A DNA stretch of 64,000 nucleotides. Source: Tilletiopsis washingtonensis (taxonomy: Eukaryota > Basidiomycota > Exobasidiomycetes > Entylomatales). Where the stretch lies: contig NW_020312008.1 in assembly GCF_003144115.1 (NCBI RefSeq), forward strand, positions 214,477-278,476. Direction: 5' to 3'. Under the pieces are notes generated by a model that worked only from the letters and a program-made list of their open reading frames with translations, made no database searches and was not told the origin of the DNA. The translations under genes were made by a program, and so were the position numbers. Shown here piece by piece: positions 10,701 through 21,369 of this stretch (its first letter is position 1; each line of letters begins with the position of its first letter).

Positions 10701-13700
10701 GCAATCGTCGTGAGCCCCAAGAACGGCGACGGCGAGCTCGACGATCTCGTCTTCAACGCGCTCGTCACGGTGCTGGGCATTGTGCAAGACCGGCGGGTGA
10801 GTCACAGGCGCAGGCCATGCGAGCTGCTCCCTCTCTGACCATCCTTTCTAGTTCAACAACTTCCGCGCCACGCTCGACATCTACATCGAGCAGCACTTCC
10901 ACTCGCAGACGGCCTACACGCGGCTCATGGCCTCCATGTCGCGCCTGCTCGCCGATCCCAGCCGCACCGACACGTCCAAGGATCTGCGCGCCGCCATCAA
11001 GGTCTGGCCGTACCTCTTCAAGTTCATCGTGCGCTCGCGCCAGAACCAGGAGCAGGGCAAGGACGACCGCGTCATCAGCACGCCGGGCGGCGCCGTGAGC
11101 GACCACTTCGAGACGAGCTTCAAGCGCGATTTGGAGAATCTACTGCGCTCCATCAACCGGCTCATGTCGGCGACCAAGCCGGCGTCCATCGTCGGCACGC
11201 AGACGCTGGCGCTGCAGCACTTTGCCGGCATCCTGCCGTTCCTGGCGCGCGTCTTCCCCGCCGACGAGCTCGTGCGCATCGAGACTGCCTTTGCCGACTC
11301 GCTCTTCATCACCAAGGGCCGCATGGTCGTCTGGAAGCTCCTGCACGTGCTGCACGTCATTGGCACGGAGATCTTCGATGACCTCAACTCGCGCTCGCAG
11401 CTGGTGCCGAGCATCATCCGCTGGGTGCGGCCGCACCTTGGGCGCTACGAGGAGGCAGGCGGCGCCGGAGACCACGAGGGCGCGCGCGACGCAGCCCGTG
11501 TGGCCTGGATCGAGGGCGCCCGTCTGGCCGTCACGATTATTGCCGTGGTGCTCGATCGCCTGCAGGTCAGTCTGGCAGAGGGCCGCAAGGCCGGCGCCAG
11601 CTCGGCGGCTGCTGTGCGCCAGGAGCAGGACAACGTCGACTACATCCTGTCGACGATGCCAGCGCTGCTTGAGACGTACCGCGAGCTGAGCAGCGCGGAA
11701 GTGGCAAGCACGTTGGAGCGCCACCGCTCTCCGTCTACGCTCGCTTCCGCCGTGCCAGTCATGTTCCCATCGAGCTACCCATTCCCGCTCATCGCCAAGC
11801 GGCCAGCTGGGATCCCAAGCTCCGCTGGTACGCGCTCCTCTCGCCGGCGGAACAAGCCTGCGAGCTATGGGTTCCTGAACTGCGGCCTCGGCGAGATCGC
11901 TGCTGTGCTCACTGTGCTCGTGATGCTGAGCCCGCGTCGGCATCTGGCAAGCTTCCTCGACGAGCAGCTCGACCTCGAAGGGCCCGAGACGCTGGCGGTC
12001 TTCCTTGGCAACTTCTTCTCGGTCGCCACGAGCATTCTGCTCAACGAGGCCTATCCGTCGACGTGGCTGAACGTCAACATCCTGGCGCACCAGATGGTGC
12101 TCAAGATCGCCGACCCGCTCGCCGCGCTGATGGTGCGCGACTTCATCCCGGCGGCGGACCAGTCGCACACGTTCAACACGGCGCTGTGGCGCGGCGGACT
12201 CAACATGCTCCTGACGCTGCTCTCGAGCGAGCAGCTCATCATCGAGCAGTTCAAGCCGCAGCGCCGGCGAGCCGTGTGGCGCCTCGCAGGCGACATCCGC
12301 GGCGAGGGCGCCCAGATCTTTGCCAAGCTGTGGAACTCCATTGGCTGGCCGGATAGCCCGGGCAACGCCGCAAGCTCAGAGTCTGCCAACGGCGAGGCGA
12401 GCACGCTCAACACCGGCGGCTTCCAGGTGCAATTCGTGCCCTCGCTCGTCGAGCCGGTGCTCGAGCTGTGTCTGAGCCACCATGACGAGCTGCGCACCTG
12501 CGCCGTGCGTGTGCTGGCGACCATGATTACGTCGGAGTGGCACCTCAACGGCGACTTCAGCGTCATCGAGGCCGAGATCATCGACAAGCTCGACGTGCTC
12601 TTCGTGACGGACACGCAAGGCGATGAGATCTCGCGCGCCTTCTTCATCGGCCAGCTGCGCTCGCTCTTCGAGAGCCCCCTGGTGGACGAGAAGCTGCGCG
12701 AGCAGGTGCTGGCATGCCTCGTGTCCGTCAACCGCTTCCTGGACCTGCTGCTGAGCGTGCGGAGCTTGCCGTCCGAGGAAGGCTTCGAGGACGACCGCGT
12801 GGCCGGCACCCTGAAGCTGCTGGGCTTCCTGCGGCAGGCCAACCGGGTCACTGCCTTCTCCACGCATGTGCTCCGCCTTGTCAACGTGAGTCTTATCGGG
12901 AGCCTGCGCTGAGCTGCTGCTGATCCTCGCCACAGCTGCACTTGGAGAACCACAACTACGTCGAGGCCGCTCTCACTCTCAAGTTGCACGCCGACCTGCA
13001 CTCGTGGGACATGGACTCGTATGTGGAGCCGATTCCGGACCTGGACCTGCCGCGGCAGTCGCACTTCGCGCGCAAGGAGACGCTGTACATGCTCATCCTC
13101 GACTACCTCGGCAAGGGCAGCGCGTGGGAGATCTCAATCGACATCTGCCGCGAGCTCGTGCACCAGTACGAGTACCGGTCTGTGGACTACACGCGCCTCG
13201 CAGACGTGCTGCGCCTGCAGGCATCGCTCTACGAGTACATCGCCACCGTCGAGCGCACGTACCCGAGCTACTTCCGCGTGGCGTACTACGGCGAGCAGTG
13301 GCCCGCCAGCCTGCAGGGCAAGATGTTCGTCTACCGCGGCCAGGACTGGGAGAAGTTCGGCGCCTTCTGCGAGCGCCTGCACCAGAAGCACCCCAAGGCC
13401 ACGCTCATCAAGAGCAACGTCACGCCCGACGACAGCGTGCGCTTCGGCGACGACATGTACCTGCAGATCACCGCCCTGCAGCCCGAGCCCGACCGCACCA
13501 AGGACGTCTTCACGAACGCCGAGGTGCCGCCGATCATCCGCGCGTACTTCGAGCACAACACCACGGACCTGTTCAGCTACGCGCGGCCGATGCGCAAGCT
13601 CGCCGACGGCAGCCTGGCGCCGCCGACGAGCACGAGCGCCGATCCGTCGCAGCTCTGGGTAGAGAAGACGTACCTGCGCTGCGAGGACCAGTTCCCAACC

Positions 13701-14800
13701 GTGCTGCGGCGGAGCCACGTGGCCGAGGCGTGGAGCGTCGAGCTGTCGCCGCTGCAGAACGCCATCGACGATGCAGTGAGCAAGACCAAGGAGCTCGAGA
13801 CGCTCGAGAAGAAGTACGCGGCCATCTACCGCGTCGGCTCGTCCGGCAAGGGCGCCAACACGAACCGCCTGAGCATGGCACTCAACGGCGCCGTCGATGC
13901 GCCGGTGAACGGCGGCATTCCGATGTACAAGCGTGCATTCTTCAGCCCGTCATTCGTCAGCCAGAACAGCGACAAGGAGGAGCTGATCCACGGGCTGCGC
14001 GACGCCATCGACGCGCAGGCCGTGGTGATCCACCGCTGCATCCGCCTGCACGAGCGCATGTGTCCGGCCGAGATGCGGCCGTTCCACGAGACGCTCGAGC
14101 GCTGTGAGTCGTCGTGGTCAATCTGCCATCCCACTCGTGCGCTGACCGCCTTCCAGTCTTCACGCAGAACTTCAGCGAGGAGATTGCGCGCCTCGAGCTC
14201 GACATGTCGCGGACAAGCGACGACGCCTACCGTGCGTCCATCGGCAGCAAGAGCATGAGCGTGGATGGCCCGGCCACGTCGCTCGCTCCCGTAGGCATGC
14301 ACGGCCTGCTGCTGGACCAGAACCCGTCGCACACGTATGCGCTCGACGCCAACAGCCGCTTGCAGCGGAGGCCGTATGAGCCCGAGGGCCACTCGTTGCA
14401 GAGCCCACTGCAGCGCCACATCTGTGCGTACACTCCTTCCACTGTCGCCGCACCCACGCTGACCCTTGCGTCTGCAGCATCTCTGTCCAAGCAGCCGCAG
14501 CCGATGCGGAAACAGCTCTCAGACGCTGCGCAGGCCAACGGCGTGGAGCAGAGCCGCACAGCCGCCGGCGAGTCCGGCATCGGCGGCGCCCCGATCCAGT
14601 CTCTCCCCAGCGGTGGACTCGACGCCGGCGCGTCCGACTCGCTGCTGGCGCCGCGCTCGGCCGCCGGTGCGCCATCCTCGGGCGCCTCGCGCTACGAGGC
14701 GTCGATTCTCACCGAGAACGGCACTGCGCAGCCGCAGCCGGCGCTGCAGCGGCAGCCGTCGCGCTTCAGCCGCCTCCTTGGAAAGAGCGCGAAGCGATGA
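7739..14800 (+). CDS. DOCK-family guanine nucleotide exchange factor
   Basis: Exons 7739-9109, 9162-10796, 10852-12885, 12936-14103 and 14157-14800 give 2283 aa. An SH3-like N terminus (residues about 20-90, LVGDEVYVFE-like core) is followed by a DHR-1/C2 region from about residue 458 (YFHVYLDVRAF, AELYFSLYNK, RTLFTDL). A helical middle leads to a clear DHR-2 catalytic domain beginning around residue 1140-1200 (NYVEAALTLKLHA, ETLYMLILDYLGKG, FRVAYYG, GKMFVYRGQDWEKF, QHKHPKA-like motif). DHR-2 domains load GTP onto Rac/Cdc42-type GTPases at the cell cortex, with ELMO-like partners. A possible fifth intron at 14424-14477 is 54 nt, so the frame stays open whether or not it is removed. The C terminus is Ser/Pro-rich. 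The exact target GTPase is not readable from sequence. Confidence 0.93.
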
Positions 14801-14886
14801 GACGCCGCACCCTCCTTACCCTGCCTGCCTCTGCTCCTCTCTCTCTGCCCAAACCCCCCATACCCCGTGCCGCAATCAGACTTGCT

Positions 14887-17800
14887 TCATTGCGAGAAGT
14901 GCCCGTTGAGGTCCAGACGTACGAGCAGCTCGGCGACCGTGTCGACCTGTGCCTCCTCGCCCGCCAGCCGGCGCAGGTCCTCCTCGGCCTGGCGCTCCAT
15001 GCGCTCCGCTTCGATGCGCGCCGCAGTGCCGCGCTCCCCGTCCGAGGCGTCGGCGCGGTCTCGTGGCCGATACGTCGGTCGCGCGGAGCCCTCGCCCTTG
15101 TCCCGCACGAGCTCGAGAGCACGCAAAAGTAGGTGCACGCGCGAGCGCCAGCGGCTGTACAGCGCATAGAGGCGCTCGGCATGGTCGGCCGCCGCCTGCG
15201 CACTGCTGTGCTCGTCGGCGGCGCTGCGCCGCTCGTCGCGGCACAGCATCGACAGCTTGAGCACGCCGTCGAGGATCTCGTCGATGATGGTGCGCAGGCC
15301 GCGCTGGCGTGCGCGCAGGAAGCACGTCTGCAGCATGCGCTCGAGCGTGCTCTCGTGGAAGCGCGCCAGGCTGAAGACGTCCTTGATCTCGAGCGACTGT
15401 GTCTCGCCTTGCCGAGCGGCCCACGCATTCTCGCCATCGTTGTCGAGCACTGCGCCGGCGTCCGTCATGGCATCGTCGTTGTCAGCCGCCAGTGCCACGT
15501 CGCTGTCCTGCACCTTGCCGAATGCCGAGTCATCGCGCGCCTCCGCATCGCGGCAGAGCGTCGAGAGACGCGTCTGGAAGTGCTGCCAGCCGTCGTCGAT
15601 GGCAGAGTGCACGAAGCCATTGAGCGCGCTGACGACGTGGTTCGCCTCGGCGCGGAAGCGCAGCAGCGTCTCGCGGGCTTGCATGTCGTGCTGGAACGGC
15701 CAGGCCGTCTCGGACGGGTCATCCATGCGACTACCTGGTCGTGTGACCCGTGCGCCCTTGATCGCGTCACGGAAGAGCGAGCCGAGGACAGTCTGCACGC
15801 GCATCAGCCGCAGCAGGAAGTTGAAGAGACGCTGATAGCGGATGGAGGCATTGATCGGCAGCAGAGGCGCTATGAGAGGCGGCGGGTGGAAGCTGAGCGT
15901 GAGCCAGTCGAGCGCGTCGATCGAGTTGCGGTCGCGCCAGCGAGACTGAGCGCCGCTGCTCTTCTTGCCCTTGACCACGCTCTCGGGCTTGACGATGGCG
16001 AATGAAAGCCGGTCGTCGAGGTCGCGCAGCGCAAGCGTCTCAGGCCGGACGAGGCCGTAATCCTGGCCGCGACTTGCGTCGTCGGATCGCATCTCGGCGA
16101 CCGTCTCCATCACCGCGTAGTTGAGGGCTGAAGCGATCTCCGAGTACTTCGGCGGCCACACGGAGCCCTCGTTGAGACGCGTCGATAGCCCCGCAGCCCA
16201 GGTCGGCGAGTCGGCGTCAGCCCCTCCGGGGCCCTCGAACAGCGTCTCGGCGACGCGCTCTCGGAACTGCGTGCTGCCGAGGAGCAGGAAGCGGCGGCAG
16301 GTCTCCAGATACGTTGCCAGGCCGAGATCGCGGTAGAAGCTAGAGATGAGCGAGGAGTTGAGAAGCTGCGCCCACTCCAGCATTGGGCTGATGAGTGTCG
16401 CCTGCGTGAGAGCTGCGATCGAGGCATGCCGCTGAGGGAGCAGAGGCGGCGCAGGTTGGCTCTCGGAGCTCTCCGTTGAGAGCTGTGCCTGTATGCGCTC
16501 GATGAGCACTGCCTTGCGGCGGCCATGGAGATACCGCTGTGACCGTGGCCTTTGCGGACTTGCGCCTGTCCCAGGCTCGCGGAGCTCGTCGGGCTCGAAG
16601 GCTTGCGGCAGGGCATTGAAGACCGCCAGCGTCTCGTCGAACGACTGTCCGTCTGAGCTCGCGAGAGGCGGCTGCTGCAGAATTGACGCCACCTCGTCGA
16701 CGAGGTCCGAAGAGGGAAGGGCCGTCTGGTCGACCTCGCCGCGTTCGCGGCGCCAGCGAGCAACAGATCTGCGCAGCCTTGCGACGCGTGCCTTGACGAG
16801 GTGCAGCTGCTCGCTTGCCTCTTCCTCGTCCCACGTCCACGTCGGCAACGGCAGTGCCTCGCTCGCGCTGTGGTCGGCGAGTGCGGCGAGCACAGGATGC
16901 GAGGGCGGCGCTGCCTTGCGCAGCAATCGCAGAGATCGGCCTGCTTCGAGCAAGTCGCGAGCGCAAGAGAGCGGCAGGAATGCAGGCAGCCTTGCGGGCC
17001 GGAGCTGCACTGCATGTCAGCGTCCTGCCCAGAGGGACAGCACTCGGGACGAAAACTCACTACGTAGCCTACGTCAACCTCTCCTCGCACGTCCTTCTCC
17101 CACTCGACTTCAACGCCGGCCCAAGCCTGCCACTTGCCCTTTTCGCCGACGGTGCTTTCGTCCTTTGGCCTGACGCCAGGCCAGCCAATCCACGCCGCGA
17201 CGTCGGTGCGCCACGCTGCGCTGATCTCCTCGAGCAGCAGGCTCAGCGCCGCGGCCGGCAGCGGCGAGGCGTACGAGGAGAGCTGCGCCGCTAGCTCGAG
17301 ATAGACGCGCGTCTGCAGCAGGGCGCTGGCATTGCTTGGTACTGCGCCGTTTGCGTCTGGCGGCAGCAGAGGCGGGAACGGAGTGCGGCGATTGAGGCCC
17401 TGTAGAGAGCGTCAGAGGCGACGCGCAGCAAAGCACGAGCTGTCCACTCACACAGCCAAGCACATCCGCGACTGACTTGAGCACCGCCAGCGCATCCTCG
17501 AGGCCTCGCCCAGCCACGAAGAGCGACAGCGGCGGCGGTCTGGCATCGATGTCAGCGCCCAGCCAATCCATGACCGACTCGAGGGCGGCCGCGAGGGCGC
17601 ATGCCTCTGGCACATCGCCGGCCGCAGCAGCATCCGTGAGCTCTCGGAGCTCGACGATGCGCTGCGCGACGCGCCGACGCAGCGTGCCGATCTGCAGAAA
17701 CGGCGCCAGCAGACTTTTGGACACCTGCGCACTGAGCCCCTGCACATGCTCGCTGCCGCTCCATGACGGCGCTGAGCGGCTCTGGGCGCGCTGCAGCGTC

Positions 17801-18460
17801 AGGGCCCATACGAACGAGGCCTTGCGCGCGTCCCAGGCGAAGTGCGTCGAGGCGTGCGTCTGCATTGCCAGCGCGGCGGAGGCAAGCACAGCTGCGGCAT
17901 CGTGCGCAGGTGCGGGCAGCAGCTGCAAGCCTGATGACTTCGTGCCCGCTGAGAGGCTACGCGGCTGGCGTGAGCAGCGGTGTGGAGACAGGCGATGCCA
18001 AGGATCACACTCACACAAGCAGCAGCTTTTGCTCCCTCTTGCCACACGCCAGATCGCTGAACCAGGGCATCGAGCTGTCGGTCGACTCATCCTCTGCCTC
18101 TACCTGCGCCGCAGCACGAGAGACATCCGGCATGGGCTGTGGCGCATCCATCGCAGTTGCCTCGACCTGCCCAAAGCGCGATGCGAACGAGCTCAGCACA
18201 GGGTCGTGCCCGCCGACAGGCGGCTGCAGTGCAAGTGCCGGCATGCGGAACGATGTTGCGAGCGGAACGAGTGCGGTGCCCGCCTCGCTGCCGAGTGGAT
18301 CGAGCATTGTGGCATCCCAGCCAGTATGGCGCGGCAGCTGGGCCGTGCGGCGCGCCGAGAGTGCGGCGGGCGCATCGAGCGAGATGTGTGCGGGCCGCGC
18401 GGCGTCGAAGGGCGGCAGCTCGAAGAACGACGGCGGTGTGACGCCGGCGGCGGCACTCAT
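14887..18460 (-). CDS. Gamma-tubulin complex component (GCP5/6-like)
   Basis: Four exons (18460-18015, 17956-17452, 17399-17061, 17004-14887) give 1135 aa. The C-terminal half carries the Spc97/Spc98 (GRIP2) signature: DALDWLTLSFH, YQRLFNFLLRLMRVQ, LRFRAEANHVVSALNGFVHS, and FHESTLERMLQTCFLR with RTIIDEILDGVLKL. The N-terminal half has GRIP1-like helices, with an acidic start. The protein would nucleate microtubules at the spindle pole body as part of the gamma-tubulin ring. Large inserts and a degenerate N terminus fit GCP5/GCP6 (Mod21/Alp16) better than GCP2/3, but the paralogue choice is inference. Its stop lies 86 bases from the DOCK stop. The first intron uses a TAG acceptor, chosen because it alone restores frame with the strong GTGAGT donor. 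Confidence 0.85.
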
Positions 18461-18727
18461 GTTTGTGGAGGCCAGCACGTGCCGAGAACGGTGAAGCGCA
18501 GGGATGGGATGTGAGATGGTCGTGGTCGTCGTCGTCAGAGACCAACACCTCACGCGTCGCGTAGAGAGCGCGCTGGGCAAGCCGCGGCTTTGGCCCGTGG
18601 GAACACTGATTGGCAGCCGGCCGAGAAAAAGTCTCCCGCTGAGCACCTCCACATGCTGCCCTCCATCAGCCACCTTGCCTCCGCTCCACCACCATCTCAC
18701 CCTCACTGCACGGTCTACGCACGCAGC

Positions 18728-21016
18728 ATGCCGCCGCTGCAGGCCCGCCTGGCCAGTGGCACTGCTGGCCGCTCGCCAGCGCGCAGCAAGGGCGGCTCAA
18801 GCCACTCGGAGCGCGTGCTGCGTCTCGCCATCGACGTCGACTTCGAGGGCGCCGTGCAGGCCGCCTTTGCGCCGCGCATCGACCTCGACACGGCCGTGCG
18901 CGAGCCGAGCCTGGCCCGGCAGGCCGCTCGTGCGCGCTCCGATGGCGAGCCGTGGCAGCCGCCGTCGCTGAGCAGCATGTGCATCGAGCGGGCGGCGCGC
19001 TACTTCCCCTCGCACGTCCTGCCCGGCTCGTCAGACCCACCCAGCCGCACGGTGTCGCAGCTCGCCACGCCTCAGAAGCGCAAACGTGCCTTTGGAGCTT
19101 CTGCGTACAACGAAGAGGCGGATGCGTCCTTCGTGCCAGACAACCTGCCGAGCGGCAGCGCTCCGCCGCGGACTCTGCGACGGGGACGGGCGGCGGCTGC
19201 TGAGCCAGCTGCTCGCTCCGCCAAACCGGTCGCACAGGAGCCGCCGCTGCCCTCTCGCGCCGACGCTGCCTTCATCAACGCCGAGAACCGCGCCATACTG
19301 CTTAGTCTTCCGCCGCACCACCTCTCTGCGCTCCTGAAGCAGCTCACGCTGCACCATCCGACGCGCATCTCGGCCCAGCTGCTCAGCCTGTTCTTCTATC
19401 GCTGCTCCTCGCTCAGTCTCTCTTCTGCACTGCCCGCTATCTCCGATAGTGCCAGCTCGCTCTCGCGCGTCCTGTTGCCGCTCTGCTCGCGGGCAAAGTG
19501 GCTCACTCGTCTCGAGCTCGTCGGCTGCACGAAGCTCGAGGACATGGCGCTGAAACGTGCGCTCGCCTCATGCAAGGCGCTGACGGAGCTCTCGCTGGCT
19601 GGCTGTGTGCGCGTCGGCGCAGAGAGCATCGAGGCGCTCGTCACTGCCAGTCCCACGCTGCGTAGTGTGAACGTGAGCTTCACCGATGTTGGTGCAAACG
19701 GGCTGGAGCTGCTGCTCGGCCTCAAGGAGCTTGAGGTGCTGAAGGCGAGCGATGTGCTGGGCTTGGTGAGTTGAGCCATGTCGTGTGTCCATCGCATACT
19801 GACGCACGTACCAGACTGGACCTGCTGTGCAAGCCCTGACGCGCAGAGCCGGCGAGAAGGGGCTGGCGGCGAAGCCACCGTACATCCCGCTGCGCAAGCT
19901 GCGACAGCTTAAGCTGCGCTCTACGGCGCTGGACAACTTGGGCCTAGGCTGCTTCTTGAAGCTGTGCGGCCGGCACCTGCGCAGCCTCGACATCTCCAAC
20001 ACGGACGTCGGGCCGTCGCTCGAGACGCTGTTCGCCGGCATGAGTCTCGGCGACGCCGACAGTGCGCCGCTGCGCAAGCTCGGCCTGCGCGGACTGCGAC
20101 TGACGCCGCACGATGTGGCGGACCTCATGGTGAAGCTCTTCTGCGCCAGTGCGCCGACGTTCACATCTCTGCACACCTTGCTGCTCGCGGACATGACGTG
20201 CGGCCTTGATTCCGCCGAGAAGCTCTTGGCGCTCGGGCTCTGGACGGCAGAAGAGACGCACACGGCGCCAGAGGAGGCAAGGGCACGCAACGACGGCCAC
20301 TCCTCGATGGTGCTGAGGCCATACGACGGCAAGTCCAATCTCAATCTGCCGGGCGTGGGCCTGCGCAAGTACTCGCCGCCCGGCTTCTCCTCGGACGGCT
20401 GCCACTTCATGTCTGTCTCTGCCTTCAAGGAGCTCGATGTGCGTGCGCCCGGAGAGGCGACACATGCTGGCACTGCTGACTCTCCAACCCGCAGCACCTG
20501 CATCTGCCGCAGATGCGTGCGCCGTGGGTCGTTCTCGGCTTCGACACGCTGCGCTCCTTCTGGGGCGTCGACGTGGGGCCGGGACGTCTGGTCAGCAGGC
20601 TGCGCACCTTCCGTGCACCCGGCGTCCGCTGGGCCGAGGCCATCGACATCGGCGACCTGCTTTCGCACGGCCGGCTCACGCACGTCGATCTCTCCGGCGC
20701 ACCGTTCGACTGTGAGTCTCTCTCTCCATCGTGGCCAGCTGGACGCAGCCGGCTGACATGCTGCGCAGGCGAGCAAATTGATCGGCTGCTCGATCTCAAC
20801 CCGTTCATGGAGGTGCGTGCCGCCGAGCAAGCCGCCCCTGCCACGCTGATCTCTTCGCGCCAGTCGATCACCCTCACGGGCTGCCGTGCCGTGCCAGTGC
20901 AAGAGCGGCGCCGCTACTTTGAGGTGTGTGCCGTCTGCGTGCGCAGCGGTATGTGCCTGACACAACTGTTGCAGTTCTATGAGCAGCGCAAGAAGCATGA
21001 GTTGACGTACTGGTAG
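18728..21016 (+). CDS. Leucine-rich-repeat (RNI-like) protein
   Basis: Six exons (18728-19765, 19815-20438, 20495-20711, 20769-20812, 20874-20933, 20975-21016) give 674 aa. The first 200 residues are Arg/Ser/Ala-rich without a fold I recognise. From about residue 240 there are LRRs of the ribonuclease-inhibitor/AMN1 type: LTRLELVGCTKLEDMAL, LTELSLAGCVRVGAESI, LRSVNVSFTDVGANGLELLL, LRSLDISNTDVGP and THVDLSGAPFDC. The last three exons are only 44, 60 and 42 nt. I see no F-box, though one could be degenerate (ILLSLPPHHLSALLKQL near residue 195). The next gene downstream is another LRR protein in the same orientation, so the two may be old duplicates. Substrate and role are unknown. Confidence 0.75.
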
Positions 21017-21369
21017 AGCGTGGCGGGCGGTGGGCGCAAGGGAGACGAGAGATGCCACGCGGCCGAGTTTTGGCCGGCTCGACACGGATCAGACGGAGCT
21101 TTGCACGCATATACAGCAATATACCCTCAGGATGTAGCCTGGAGAGAAGGCGAGTGTGATGGGGCTCTTCGTCGCCAGCGAAGAGGCAGGGTCGCCCGCC
21201 GCCCCGGGGCACGCTGCGGCGGGCTGGCGCGACGGAAGAACCCGACGCGCAGATTAGCCGGCTGGCCAAGCCTCGAGTCAGTGGCCCCTGCACCTTGCCT
21301 CCCAACCATCACGACCGCCACGACACCGCCACGCCCCACCTTCCTGCCACCGACGCCCGCGTCGTCCGG
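21017..21369. other. Intergenic region between two LRR genes
   Basis: About 350 bases containing the 3' end of the first LRR gene and the promoter of the second. The last 80 bases are C/A-rich before the ATG. No other gene seen. Confidence 0.4.
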
